Below, piece by piece: positions 29,931-39,988 of a stretch of 64,000 nt of DNA (positions are counted from its first letter, which is position 1; every line of letters begins with the position of its first letter). Both the position numbers and the translations under genes were made by a program. The stretch spans positions 91,125,474 through 91,189,473 of the forward strand of contig OV884011.1 in assembly GCA_930367205.1 (NCBI GenBank), written 5' to 3'. The stretch is from Acanthosoma haemorrhoidale. Its lineage: Eukaryota; Arthropoda; Insecta; Hemiptera; Acanthosomatidae. The notes below the pieces were generated by a model. The model searched no databases and was not told where the DNA came from. It was given only the letters and a program-made list of their open reading frames with translations.

Positions 29931-30246
29931 ACGTGTTGTAGATTCGTAGCCCTTCATCTCCGATTAAATGCAAAAGTTGGGCACATTGTGTTTGGTCCGA
30001 CTTTTTGTCAATTTCTGTAGCTATTATGTAATTCTCAAATTTTTGTTGCCAAAGTTACCAGTTTGAGGCTAGATTTCCAAACATGTTCATGTTTTGTATA
30101 CCTTTCTCCGCCATGTTCACGTATTCCTATCAATCAGCTTCAGTCTTTTCCGAATCCGTTACGATCTTAATCAGTTCGTTCAATTATCACGAATCACAAC
30201 CACAACCGACACTTTATTTTAAAATTCCCGTAAAAGTTCCCGAACT
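29931..30246 (-). mobile_element. mag-like Ty3/gypsy leader and gag start, copy B of duplicated segment
   Basis: On the minus strand, 30246-30003 repeats the leader and first gag codons seen at 32466-32222. It continues past the duplicated part into more gag: KSDQTQCAQLLHLIGDEGLR and IYNTFN, ending at the Jockey insertion (29930). Gag is the structural protein of the retroelement core. Only the N-terminal part is present. Confidence 0.7.
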
Positions 30247-32221
30247 TTTTTTTTTTTTTTTTTCGCCCTTCCTGAGGCCGAGCCTCAAACGGGCTTGCCC
30301 CCCAAGCCCGTGAAGCGGGATCGTGGGGTTACGTAGCCTGTGGTGCGCGTATTCCGGTGCAATGGGATTGTTGCACCGGTCAGCGCACCTTCGGTTATTC
30401 TGTTGGTCCATTTATTTTCAAAAACAAAAAAGAGAAAAAAAAAAACATGATAACAATATACAAAAAGAAAGGAGAAACCACAAAACTAAAGTAAAGAGAA
30501 AAGAAACAAAAGAACCACCTCTAATACTATATTTACAAATCCTAAACTAGCTATATGTAATTTTTGCACGACGTGCTCTGCAGTATCGCTCTCTCCGCAA
30601 TGGGGGCAGGACCTGTTTTCTGCTCTCTTGTATTCGTACAGCCTGGCACGGAATCCGCCGTGTCCTGTGAGCACTTGTGACACCCAGTAATCCGGGTAGA
30701 CCCAACTTGCCCTCAGTCTGTCCTGGACTGAAGGGAACTACTTCCTCAGGGTGCTCCCCTTGGTCGTGCCAGTCCACCTGGCGCCCCAGGCCTCTATTGT
30801 CCATTCGCCTATGAGGGCCTTCCACCTCCCAGGCTCCTCCTCAATTCTTCTCCGTAGGGGAGGTGCAAGATCTTCAATGTGCCCCCTCTTCATCCTCAAC
30901 CTGAGGCGCTGCTCCAGGAGGACCAGGCCTACTGGTGCCGCCGCTGCCAATACCTCCACCGCGCCCTGAGACACCGTCCTATAGGACCTCGTGACCCTTA
31001 TCAAAGCCGCTCTCTGAATCCTTTTCAGGGCGTGCGTCTGGCCCTTGTTAAGGTGCGCCGATCATGACTGCGAGGCGTACCTGATAATTCCCAAGATGAC
31101 TGCCTGGTAGAGGGTTCTTGAGACTGGGAACTTGACTCCCCACATCGCCCCCCCCTATCCTCGCGAAGGAGTTACTCACTTTAACGATTCTGTCTCCGAG
31201 GTATTTGATGTGGGGAGAGATGCTTAATCTTTTCCCCAGTCTCACCCCCAGGTACGTTACTTCCGTGCCCACCCTAACTCTTTTTCCTTCTATTTCCAAC
31301 CACACAGGGTGGGCACGGTCCATCTTGCCCCGTATCAACGTCGCTGTTGTTTTCTCCGCAGCCATGGTCATCTTCATTCTGGCGCACCACTCCTTGACCA
31401 AATTGGCACAGGCGCACGCTCTTCTTACAACCTTGGCTCGTGAATTCCCCACGATGGTCGCCGCAAGGTCGTCCACATATGCGACCGCGGGGAACCCACA
31501 CTCTTCTAGGGTCACGAGGACCTTGTTAAAAACTAACTTCCAAAGGGCAGGGCCCAGAACTGAGCCATGGGGACACCCTCGCTCCACCGGTGCTTCGACG
31601 TCGTAGGACACTCCTCTGATGACCGCCCTACGTCTGCTAAGGTAGCTGCCCACGAGCTTATACAAATTGCTCGGGGCTTCCAGTTCCTGCAATTCCCTCA
31701 TGACGTAGGGCCACCACACCCTGTCAAAAGCAGAGGAGATGTCAAATGTGACCAGCAGCGCGTACTTAGAGCGAGTCGCCATGTCTTCCCTTATCTTATC
31801 CAAGGCATCAGCTGTGCTCCTGCCCTAGCAGGAGCCGTACTGTCTTGGGTGGTCCGCCTTCTCGAAGGTCTGCCGCAACGCCGTGTGTATGAGTCTCTCC
31901 AGGACTTTACTCAGGACTGGGAGGAGGCTGATGGGCCTGTAGCTCTTGGTAGCTGTCAGGTCCCGGTCGGCTCCCTTCGGAATGAGTCTGAGCTCCGCTC
32001 TCTTCCATTGGCTCGGGAATCTCCCGTGGTCGAGGCACTCATTCATTATCTCGAGCAGTCTCCTCTCTATGAGTGGACACGATGCCTTGATCATGGCCAC
32101 GTCGATCTCGTCCAGTCCTGGAGCTCTTCCGGTCTTCTGCTTCTGCACGGCGATGCGCAGGTCCCAGATATCCCATGGCGGGTCCAGATCCGTGCCTGGG
32201 GGGCCCTCTGTCAGGGGGGGT
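30247..32221 (-). mobile_element. R1-clade non-LTR retrotransposon, 5'-truncated
   Basis: The minus-strand 3' end is marked by an 18-base A run (plus-strand T run 30247-30264). The 5' end is an abrupt junction with gag codons of the mag-like element at 32221. GC content is clearly higher than the surrounding DNA, as if it came from a different base-composition background or a younger insertion. A 245-bp direct repeat flanks it (30003-30246 and 32222-32466). Confidence 0.85.
30560..32221 (-). pseudogene. R1-type ORF2 reverse transcriptase, broken
   Basis: Read downward from 32221: KTGRAPGLDEIDVAMIKASC, then KGADRDLTATKSYRPISLLP, then QYGSC followed by an in-frame TAG at about 31827 and GRSTADALDKIREDMATRSK. 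Next come FDISSAFDRVWWPYVM, GCPHGSVLGPALWKLVFNKV (GCPQGS motif with H for Q) and catalytic AYVDDLA. TYLGVRLGKRLSISPHIKYL and the C-terminal CPHCGESDTAEHVV zinc-finger-like motif (about 30575-30610) follow. Frames shift around 31150 (a C/G homopolymer) and at least once after. The order finger, palm (D...YVDD), thumb and CCH motif is typical of R1/TRAS/Waldo-type elements. Inactive. Confidence 0.88.
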
Positions 32222-32466
32222 CTTTTGTCAATTTCTGTAGCTATTATGTAATTCTCAAATTTGTGTCGCCCAAATTGCCAGTTTGAGGCTAGATTTCCAG
32301 ACATGTTCATGTTTTGTATACCTTTCTCCGCCATGTCCACGTATTCCTATCAATCAGCTTCAGTCTTTTCCGAATCCGTTACGATCTTAATCAGTTCGTT
32401 CAATTATCACGAATCACAACCACAACCGAGACTTTATTTTAAAATTCCCGTAAAAGTTCCCGAACT
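32222..32466 (-). mobile_element. mag-like Ty3/gypsy leader and gag start, copy A of duplicated segment
   Basis: The gag ATG is at 32334 (minus), giving MAEKGIQNMNMSGNLASNWQ followed by RHKFENYIIATEIDK. The pattern NWQ...FENY.IA..IDKK is typical of Ty3/gypsy gag in insects. The frame is cut at 32221 by the R1-clade element. The sequence matches 30003-30246 at nearly every position. Confidence 0.7.
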
Positions 32467-32583
32467 GCGCCATGTGTTATAAGGGTGCAATGAAACGAAC
32501 AATCGTAACCTCATGACTAACCTTTATTTAGTCTGTTTACAAAGAAGCTCCCAAGGGGGTCATCCCCTCCACTACTATTAACA
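32467..32583 (-). repeat. short LTR and primer-binding site of mag-like element
   Basis: On the minus strand the LTR starts TGTTAATAGTAG (32583) and ends TTATAACA (32475), giving the usual TGTTA...TAACA ends over about 109 bp with AATAAA inside. TGGCGCAGTTCGGGAAC follows 2 bases later (32472 downward), a typical tRNA primer-binding site. Very short LTRs are known for the mag lineage. Only this one LTR copy is recognised. Confidence 0.6.
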
Positions 32584-32991
32584 TTAAGTCACAAACGGTT
32601 GGTTATCCGTGATGATAGTGAAACGTTGCCCATAAAGAAAATCGAAAAAATGATCAACAGCTAAAACTATTGCTAAAGCCTCTCTGTCAAGTTGCGAGTA
32701 ATTCTGCTCTACCTTCGATAACGAACGTGATGCGAATGCTATAGGTCGTTCTACCTCGTTGATAATATGGGCAAGTACAGCCGCTATTCCCGTCGGGCTA
32801 GCATCGGTCGTTAGAGTAACTGGTAGATCCGGGCTAAATGGAATAATCACTCTATCACTTGCTATCTCATTTTTTAATTTTATAAATGCTGCTTCACATT
32901 GTGAGGACCAAAAATATTTCTGATCTTTACCGAGTAACTTGCGCAGGGGGTAAGTTTTCGATAAAGTACTTAACTCATTTACTGAGTACAC
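32584..32991 (-). pseudogene. Ty3/gypsy reverse transcriptase end and RNase H, partial
   Basis: From 32991 downward the frame reads LSKTYPLRKLLGKDQKYFW (thumb end of RT), then LPVTLTTDASPTGIAAVLAH (first RNase H Asp), RPIAFASRSLSKVEQNYSQL, DREALAIVLAVDHFFDFLYG and ITDNQPFVT. This is the family-typical RNase H order. It ends abruptly (TAA at 32583-32585) at the LTR start, so the rest of RNase H and the whole integrase are missing. The 5' end also lacks most of RT. It is in the same orientation as the LTR and gag at 30-32.5 kb. Confidence 0.88.
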
Positions 32992-33127
32992 CTTTTATTG
33001 AACACCACAATGCTTCATCTTTAACAGTCACTAACTACACAACAACAACAAACAACCAGGGGTAGGTTCTCTAGTCGGTTACAAATCAGGGTTACAACAG
33101 TTACTTTTCTCCGTACTACATAGGAAG

Positions 33128-34640
33128 TGGACCAACAGGTAGCTTTCCTGACCGAGGTTATCGTCGATGCAGCTAACACTGCTATCCCTAAGTTTATCCC
33201 GAAGCCACCCATGCTACAAAACTGCCAGACCATATTCTTCATTTTATTGCATTATGCAATAATTGGAAGAATAAATGGCATAGAACAAGGACTCGTCAAG
33301 CCAAGAAAGTAGTAAACTCTCTCACAACGCAAATTCATGGCTTGATGAGGAATTGGAAGACGGCAATGTGGCATGAATGACTTCGTGGCTTACATGGCGA
33401 TTTCCGTAAGTTTTGGTAACTCCTTAGGACCACTACCAAGAAGCGTACTCAGTTGTACGTCTTCATGATGGAGGCACCCTCTACACAGTGGAAGAGGGTG
33501 TGAAATACTGGCCGACCACTATACCCCAGACAATGCCTGTAGGACAGGTAACTACCACGATCCTCAGCAGCTAGAGACAGGTCAGAACTATATGTTTGTC
33601 TCCCCGAAGCAACTCGAGGCGATTCTTCGCCGGTGTCCTGAACTAGCTGAAGGGGTTCTGTTCGGAAAATGCTATCATTCCGCACGAGCAGACAGGTTTT
33701 CAGGCTCATCTGAGTTCAGAACATCCGCTTGTGAAGGCACAGAAGGAAGCCACCCTCGGTATCATCAAGAACAAAGCAACAGCTATGATCTCGGTGGACT
33801 GCACACAGGCTTTCGACTCAGTGTCCTACGGGATGCTGTGCCGACAGCTTTGGGGCTGGGAATGCCCAGAGCAGCTATACACCATATCGGTTTCCTTCTT
33901 GAAGAACAGATTCTTGAAGAACTATCTCTCTAACCCATTCCCTCTGACTTGTGGAGTTCCTCAAGGAGCGGTTTGGTCTCCGGTTCTTTTCATGTACATA
34001 TCTGCAATTGTTGGGACAAACTATAAGAATGTTACGGTAAGCGCTTTCGCCGACGACATTGCGGCTTACAGCAGCAGCATGCAGTGCACAAAGAGCTCTT
34101 ACACAGGCCGAGTCAGTTTGTTACATAATCAGTGACAGACTGGGCATGTTAAACATTAGTGTTAGCGGGAAGACCGACTGCGTAATCTTCTCTTACCAAA
34201 AGGGCAATAAAGCTTTGCCAAAATCGTATAGTATAGAAGGGCAAGAGAACTCACCAGCATTCTCTATGTATTATCTGGGTTTAAAAATGGAAAGGCATCA
34301 CCATTTCTCTACTCGTTTTAGTAATAAAATAGAAAAAGTACGACACAGGTCTTACCGCCTTTTGCACTTGCTAACTTCACCCAACCTGTCGCTTCGTCTC
34401 AAATTGATGATATATAAATGCGTCCTCCGGCCAGCTCTGCTGTACGGTGCCCCGCTATTTACCCGCCTGACTGACAATACAGTCAAATCTCTCAACCCAG
34501 TGTTTATCACTATGACCCCCACTACCCCTCCCGCATCGATGGCAACAGACAGTCGGGGAAAAATAGGTGAAGAATTACTATGTAAGTTAGTTTTAAGTTT
34601 GATCAAAAAGGTGAGCCCCTTCACCTTTATTAGTCAGTTC
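33128..34640 (+). pseudogene. non-LTR reverse transcriptase pseudogene
   Basis: An upstream linker (VDQQVAFLTEVIVDAANTAI at 33128 and later GDFRKFW-like pieces) is followed by palm motifs AMISVDCTQAFDSVSYGML (about 33780), LTCGVPQGAVWSPVLFMYI (about 33945) and catalytic AFADDIAAYSSS (about 34045). The frame then shifts. MYYLGLKMERHHHFSTRFSN and LRLKLMIYKCVLRPALLYGA (34270-34450) give the thumb region of Jockey/CR1-type elements. Several frame changes and the missing endonuclease make it inactive. Confidence 0.85.
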
Positions 34641-34880
34641 AGTCCAGTCACGTATAATGTGTATCATTATACTTGTTTATTCAATTATATAATTTTTATA
34701 AAATAACAACCAGCCTCCACCGTGGCTTCCCACACCCCTTAATCCTCTCACACCACCAAGCAGGTACTCCTAGTATAAGGATCCGATTAACCTAAATATT
34801 CTATATTTTCCCCTCATCCTGAATTTCTAACTAGAGAGCTTAGAAAAAAAAAAATAATAAAAAAAAAAAATAAATAACAA
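33128..34880 (+). mobile_element. second non-LTR retrotransposon family, 5'-truncated
   Basis: A coding fragment from about 33128 to 34640, a short 3' UTR, then A-rich tails at 34833-34871. It differs in sequence from the Jockey-like copies at 28 and 43 kb. Its 5' part abuts the mag-like remnant at 33.0-33.1 kb. Confidence 0.7.
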
Positions 34881-36240
34881 AACCTGTATATAATGCAGCG
34901 GCGCTACGGGAAACACAAAAATAATTTGTAAATAGATTCACCTGAGGATCTATAATTGAATATAATTATCTGTAAATTTAAAGGGGCTATGAAGAAAAAA
35001 AAAAATATAGACTGCTCTAACCTACCTCTGTTATTTATATTTCAATTATATCAACTTAAAGTAGTAAAAGAGTGTATTGGCCAAAAGTAAACAAACTCAC
35101 TGATTCCTCCAGTCGAACTCATTACTGTTTCTTTAGACAAGTTCTCATCCAAGATATTTTCGTCTCACGGTCATTCTAACACTTCCTTTATCTAACACCG
35201 GCAATCGATTAAGTCCCTTAAAAAAAATGAAGATTGACATGGACAATCAGCAATATTGATACATGAGAACAACTAAACCCTCAAAGGTGACGGCCTAGAA
35301 AAGAAAGTCTTTCGAGGATTGTTGCATTCGAATTTAACAATCGAAAATTAAACACCTAAAAGAAGCTTTCTATGAGCGGATGATTTCATCAGCAGCCAAG
35401 CCAAACGAGGAAAGGGGTTCAGGATCGCATCCTGAAAAAGCTTTGGTGCAGAGTAGATGCCTCTTTTTTGAAGATGCAATATAAAATTCTGAAACAACCG
35501 GCAAAAGAAGAAGAGTTTCACGTATGTCCTTCGTACAATAGAGTACCAGAAGCCAAAATGCATTGCTATCTTAAAAATGTTGAAATCACTAAGAGTTGGG
35601 CCAAAATAAGCTTACAATCACTGCTTGACCATAGAATCAAGAGAATTTTGATGACAAACGTGGAAACTGATCTGGACTCTATGCCATGAACTTACGCTTG
35701 ACTCTAAATGGGGGTGCAGTAGGTCTTCTGGACATATTGAATACAAAAAGAAATGTGCAGATCAAAATGTAACTGATGCAAATATTTTTCTCTTATCTTT
35801 CGCCCTTTTGCTTATTACTAGTAAGTACCACACAAATTTTCCGGAAAACCCCAAGGCCATCTTCAAGACAACCCCTTGCAGACCCATTGAATTCGAATTT
35901 ATGAAAGAAACACCCAACACAATTCACGGAGAAGTCCAGAAATTAGAAATACTAACCGACTGATTCCATTGTTGTTCTTTATATTAAAACTTTTAAAATT
36001 CATCATAAATTGGTTCATGAACGTAAAAGTTAGAAAGGCACTAACTGAGATGCTATACGGCAGTTTGCCCTATATGCAAGTTTATTGGTAAGTTTATATA
36101 AATGGTACATGACTAATACTGTGCAAAAGGTCGTTTAGCACGGAAGCACCATTATTTCAGCTGCGATGTTACACGGTTGAGGTCTTATATGCTATAGCGA
36201 CTGCTAACTATATATGTAAATTACCCTACACTCTGGTTCA
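34881..36240 (+). other. unassigned DNA with two open stretches
   Basis: 35468-35689 (MKMQYKILKQPAKEEEFHV then SWAKISLQSLLDHRIKRIL) and about 35820-35961 (KYHTNFPENPKAIFKTTPCR then PIEFEFMKETPNTIHGEVQK) are open and have balanced composition. They could be decayed exons or retroelement pieces. No domain is recognised. Confidence 0.2.
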
Positions 36241-37280
36241 TAATTAATGTATTATAATAGAAAATGTCATGTAACTTCATTATGTAACTTCTGGTAATAA
36301 ATCATAGAGAGGTCGGAAGTCGTAGACAAGTGCTAAAAGGGTGCGGCAATAAACCAAGAGAATTAGCCACCTGGTACCATAAAACCTGGGCAAAGGACAC
36401 TTACCCCTATTAAAATAGACCTTCAGTCACGTTCCCACGGTCAATAAATCATGCTAGGAACCCTTTTGGGACCCATGGGATAATAACCTTGCTATAGGTG
36501 GTCAAATAACCCAAGGGGGTGAGGCCCTAGCAGCCTTATAAAACACACCCTCGTACCCCAACGGTCAATAAACTAAAAGGAAGTGACTACCTGTGTATCG
36601 TAAAACTTACTGCGGGCAGACAAACCGGCCTTCCACGAGGGAGGGGGTTATCATATTTATATCAGTAAATTTCACTCTTCAGCCCACTCGGTCTCTCAAG
36701 CTTCATAGCCGCACAACTTATCACTTACACCAGGGCCACCTGGCCCTGGTGAGCTACTCTTTCTCTGCTGTCCTAGGAGTCGACACTCTGTCTCTCAGTC
36801 TTCCGAGTAGCTCGACACCGGGGGCACTTGGCCCCTGGTAGGCCCACTCTTCATTCTCTTCTAGTTTCTACATACCGATAGCCGCTATCACCGTCGCGAT
36901 ATGCCTACTCAGCCTTCCGCTACTATACGACGGCACTTCGCCTCACAGCCTATAGCAGACCCCTGACGACTTGTACTTATTACGCTGCCGATCTCTCGCC
37001 CGAACTTTGAAAACTGGTCTTATTCTTTATGAACCTCTGAACCTCATCCTGAACACTGTGTCTTGTCGGGACACATTCCTATCGATAAATCGAGTCAGAT
37101 ATTAACGCCTACATGGAACACGGTCCATGTTATTAACTACAGCAATCCGACAATTGTTGACCTCCGACAATTGTTCACCTTTTCCGACAATTGTTCACCT
37201 CCGACAATTGTTCAACCAATATCCCGACATATGCCAATCGGGTTGTTGACCTAAGAGGCTTAGGAGGCGTGCAATAAAGT
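36241..37280 (+). other. LTR-like GC-richer region, unassigned
   Basis: This region is GC-richer than its flanks. 'cggtcaataaa' occurs twice (about 36440 and 36560), and a third polyadenylation-like 'gcaataaag' is near 37271, suggesting an LTR or a transcript end. At 37147-37214 the unit CCGACAATTGTTCACCT repeats four times. No protein motif was recognised and LTR ends were not defined. Confidence 0.25.
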
Positions 37281-37321
37281 TAATCACCAATATAGATTCA
37301 GCAATTTAAAAAAAATGTAGT

Positions 37322-37492
37322 AGAATTTTGACAAACGAAGAAGTCTACCACATGCTACTTGTGACTTCAGATCCGTACATTAATGACTTCCATAACGAGC
37401 CTACAACCAAAGGCAGATTTCCACCAAGAAGTAAAAAATCTTTTATTATTGAAATAAATAAATTTGGAAAAAAAAACTTCATACGAATCTGA
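37322..37492 (+). other. unassigned exon-like open stretch
   Basis: The frame RILTNEEVYHMLLVTSDPYI continuing NDFHNEPTTKGRFPPRSKKS then FIIEINKFG ends in TGA at 37490-37492. Composition looks coding, but there is no ATG-led start and no recognised family. It may be a decayed exon or transposon piece. Confidence 0.25.
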
Positions 37493-37689
37493 TAAAAATC
37501 TAAATAATTATGCAAATCTTGTAAATATCAAGGATACATTACTGAGTATTTATTTATACCTGATTCACGAAAAAGAATTAATATTAGTTCAGTATTTAAT
37601 TTGTTCGCTAAATCGGCTGTTTCGGACCACTTTGCAAGGTGAGGCTCGAATAAAATTTGCTATTTTTGGAATTATTTTTATGGCAACAA

Positions 37690-38150
37690 ATCCACTGGTA
37701 TTACAATGACTGGTGCCGGGTCAGTAGTTATAGTTATCGCATGCAGTTTGTGGAGAGCTATGTATTTACTTACATATGTTCTCAATATGTAGTCCTCACC
37801 TGTTCGTCCTTTCATCGGTAATATTTTTGGTTGATCTTCAAGAGGTACGTCACTAAACACCATTCTCACCATTACTGATAACTGTATCTTGTTCGATACG
37901 TCTGAAGACTCATAAAACAGTGGGGAGAACCAATCACAGCTTTCCAAGTCACCTTTTAACTCGGTTTTATGTCTTTTGAAATTGCGTGCATTCTTCTTGT
38001 AACGGCGTTATCCGACAACTGTATATCTGGAATTGACGACATAACCTCACATTTGTACCGATTATTGGGCACATTGAGTTGAATTATTTTGTTCTCTCTT
38101 CTTTCAGATTTCAATGGATAGCTCGTATTAAAAGTGACACGCACTTTCTA
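37690..38150 (-). pseudogene. hAT-type transposase remnant (ZBED5/GTF2IRD2-like)
   Basis: On the minus strand, a first piece (38144 downward) ends with IQLSDNAVTRRMHAISKDI. A second (37947 downward) reads WFSPLFYESSDVSNKIQLSV, then KGRTGEDYILRTYVSKYI and LHAITITTDPAP. The pattern S..TV.RRI..I..DI, then F.LA.DES.D.S...QL..., then TTG.D......, then TTDGAPAM is typical of hAT transposases of the ZBED5/GTF2IRD2/SCAND3 group. The catalytic first Asp site (D-E-S-x-D) is changed to Y-E-S-S-D. The zinc finger and C-terminal dimerisation domain are missing. Confidence 0.75.
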
Positions 38151-38264
38151 GAAATAAGGTTAAACGCCATGTTTTTCTTGGCTCTACCTTGCTCTGGCCC
38201 CGGGCATTTGCATTACTGTCGAAGGGTGTCATAATACCCGTGGGGACAGGGTTGGCGACCCCTG
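37690..38264 (-). mobile_element. hAT-like DNA transposon, one end preserved
   Basis: The minus-strand 5' end at 38264 is CAGGGGTCGCCAACCCTG, a typical hAT terminal repeat, with 'acctatac' (38265-38272) as the possible 8-bp target duplication. The matching opposite end was not found, so the element is truncated on its 3' side near 37.6-37.7 kb. Confidence 0.7.
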
Positions 38265-38272
38265 ACCTATAC

Positions 38273-39403
38273 AATAGTGACGACTTGCCGATCAAAGTTC
38301 AAGTTGACAGCAATGGTGCCGAAGTAACAAGGAGTAGAATCAGAACAGAAACTAAAACAGCGAAATTTGCCCTGAAAAAATTGATAAAATGTTAACCACT
38401 AAACCCAGATGAATTATAATGGTAGTTGATTAGCAAATTAGTTTGACCTTGATTGGCCTGGGTCTCGATGTTTGAGGGTTCATAATTTGTTTTAAAAACC
38501 AAGTGGAAAATTCTTGATCGATTGAACAATCAGAACATTTCATGCGCAAGCCGTGTATGCATGCACCTTCGTCGGACCTACGCGCCCCCAATTCCCAGCA
38601 CGAACCTATCTGGCCTTATTACTTACAACTTATTTGAGGTAGGCATTAGCTCGTCCTTATTGTTAACTGTACTAGTAGAGGCGTAGTAACAATAAATACC
38701 CGCTCCTAAAATAAAAAAGATAAACTTAAATTATTTTACCCTATATAAAAAAAAACAAGTAAAAAGTGTTATGTAAGTCACATTGTTACGTCAAGGCTGA
38801 CAAGCTTACTGAGGGCGAATTTTAAATTGAAAGTGTACTATTTGTTCTTATCAGCTTAATCTCTGGTGATAATTAGTTTAATTGATTCAATAAACGAAAT
38901 AAATGACTTTAATGCAAGCCCCTAGCACGCCGCCATTTCCCAAAAATCATTTTTTATTTAATCTTCTCGAGTCGTACCACCACCAGAGAGAGATTAAGCT
39001 GATTTTTAAGATTGAATTATTATTATTAGTAGTACTTTTTTTTTTTTTAAATAAATTAATAATATACGTGTTTCAGCTTGACGGAAAAGTCGAGTGGAAC
39101 AACAGCCAGCCTCGAATTATGTTAAACATATCATTTTTATTATTTGTTTGTACTTCTTATATTACGCTGACCTCAAACATTTTCCGAGGGCGAATACTGG
39201 GGAGCTTACAGAAATAGAGCAATAAATACCTAAAAAGTTATAATCCGCTCTATGATTGATTACTAGTGTATACTATACATTCCTGCAAGTAGAATAGAAG
39301 CAGTCTGAATCCAGAATATCGATTTGAGGATAGTTTTTGGACCTTTTAGGAGCAGCCCTGATATTAAGTTGACTAAGCTATTTTAAGTTAGCTAAGCGAA
39401 CTA
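38273..39403. other. intergenic DNA, nothing recognised
   Basis: AT-rich; the ORF at 38903-39217 has no recognisable motif and is treated as chance. Confidence 0.4.
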
Positions 39404-39986
39404 CCAAGTTTGATAAAAAAAGTAACGAGAATTTTCTTTTATCTTTTTAATATTTTATTTATTCATTGATAGCAATTTTGTCCCGTTCAAAGTGTAATAC
39501 CCCTCAGATATACACTTGTACCAGCGTTTTTTACAATCTTCGAAGCACATTTGAAACTCACTTTTTGATATAGCTCTTAGCTCCTTCAGTGATTATTCTT
39601 TTATCTCATCAATGGTGTCAAAAAGTCGTCCTTTCAAGGTTTTTTTTTCAACTTCGGGAACAAAGAGAAGTCGCAGGGAGTCCATCGACGCCATGCCCGG
39701 TGAATACGATGGCTAAGGGAAGACATCAGTGTTGTTTTTTGCTAAAAAATTACGAACAATCAGTGAGGTGTAAACGGGGGCGTTATCGTGATGCAATTTC
39801 TAGGAATTTTTTGCCACAATTCTGGTCGTTTTCGTCGGATCGCTTTATATAAACGGCACATTACTTCCAAGTAATATACTTTATTGACCGTACGACCTTC
39901 TGGCAGGAACTCATTTTTTTTTTTACCATTGGAATCATAACGCCCTATAAGTTATAAAATTCTTGTTACTTTTGGATCAAACCTCG
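39404..39986 (-). mobile_element. 583-bp mariner deletion derivative with both ends
   Basis: The left end CCAAGTTTGATAAAAAAAGT followed by AACGAGAATTTT mirrors the right end (reverse complement CGAGGTTTGATCCAAAAGTA followed by ACAAGAATTTT). Both ends are next to TA (39402-39403 and 39987-39988). The N-terminal half of the transposase gene is deleted between the right end and the coding remnant. Confidence 0.85.
39470..39935 (-). pseudogene. mariner transposase C-terminal remnant
   Basis: Minus strand in changing frames: EFLPEGRTVNKVYYLEVMCR and AIRRKRPELW (between first and second catalytic Asp), then the THAPV/T-type region of the third Asp (ITITPPFTPH, D lost), then SYSPGMASMDSLRLLFVPE and KGRLFDTIDEIKE, and lastly FQMCFEDCKKRWYKCISEG. 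The C-terminal order matches mariner. The first catalytic region is deleted and the third Asp is not preserved. Confidence 0.85.
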
Positions 39987-39988
39987 TA

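Noticed and set aside
31205..32286. Long plus-strand ORFs of 133, 239 and 101 codons in the GC-rich part
   Set aside because: They are antisense to the R1-type ORF2, whose RT motifs on the minus strand are clear; high GC lengthens antisense frames.
33021..33242. Minus-strand ORF with VVCCCCVV
   Set aside because: It comes from an ACA-type repeat and overlaps the start of a plus-strand non-LTR element; no domain.
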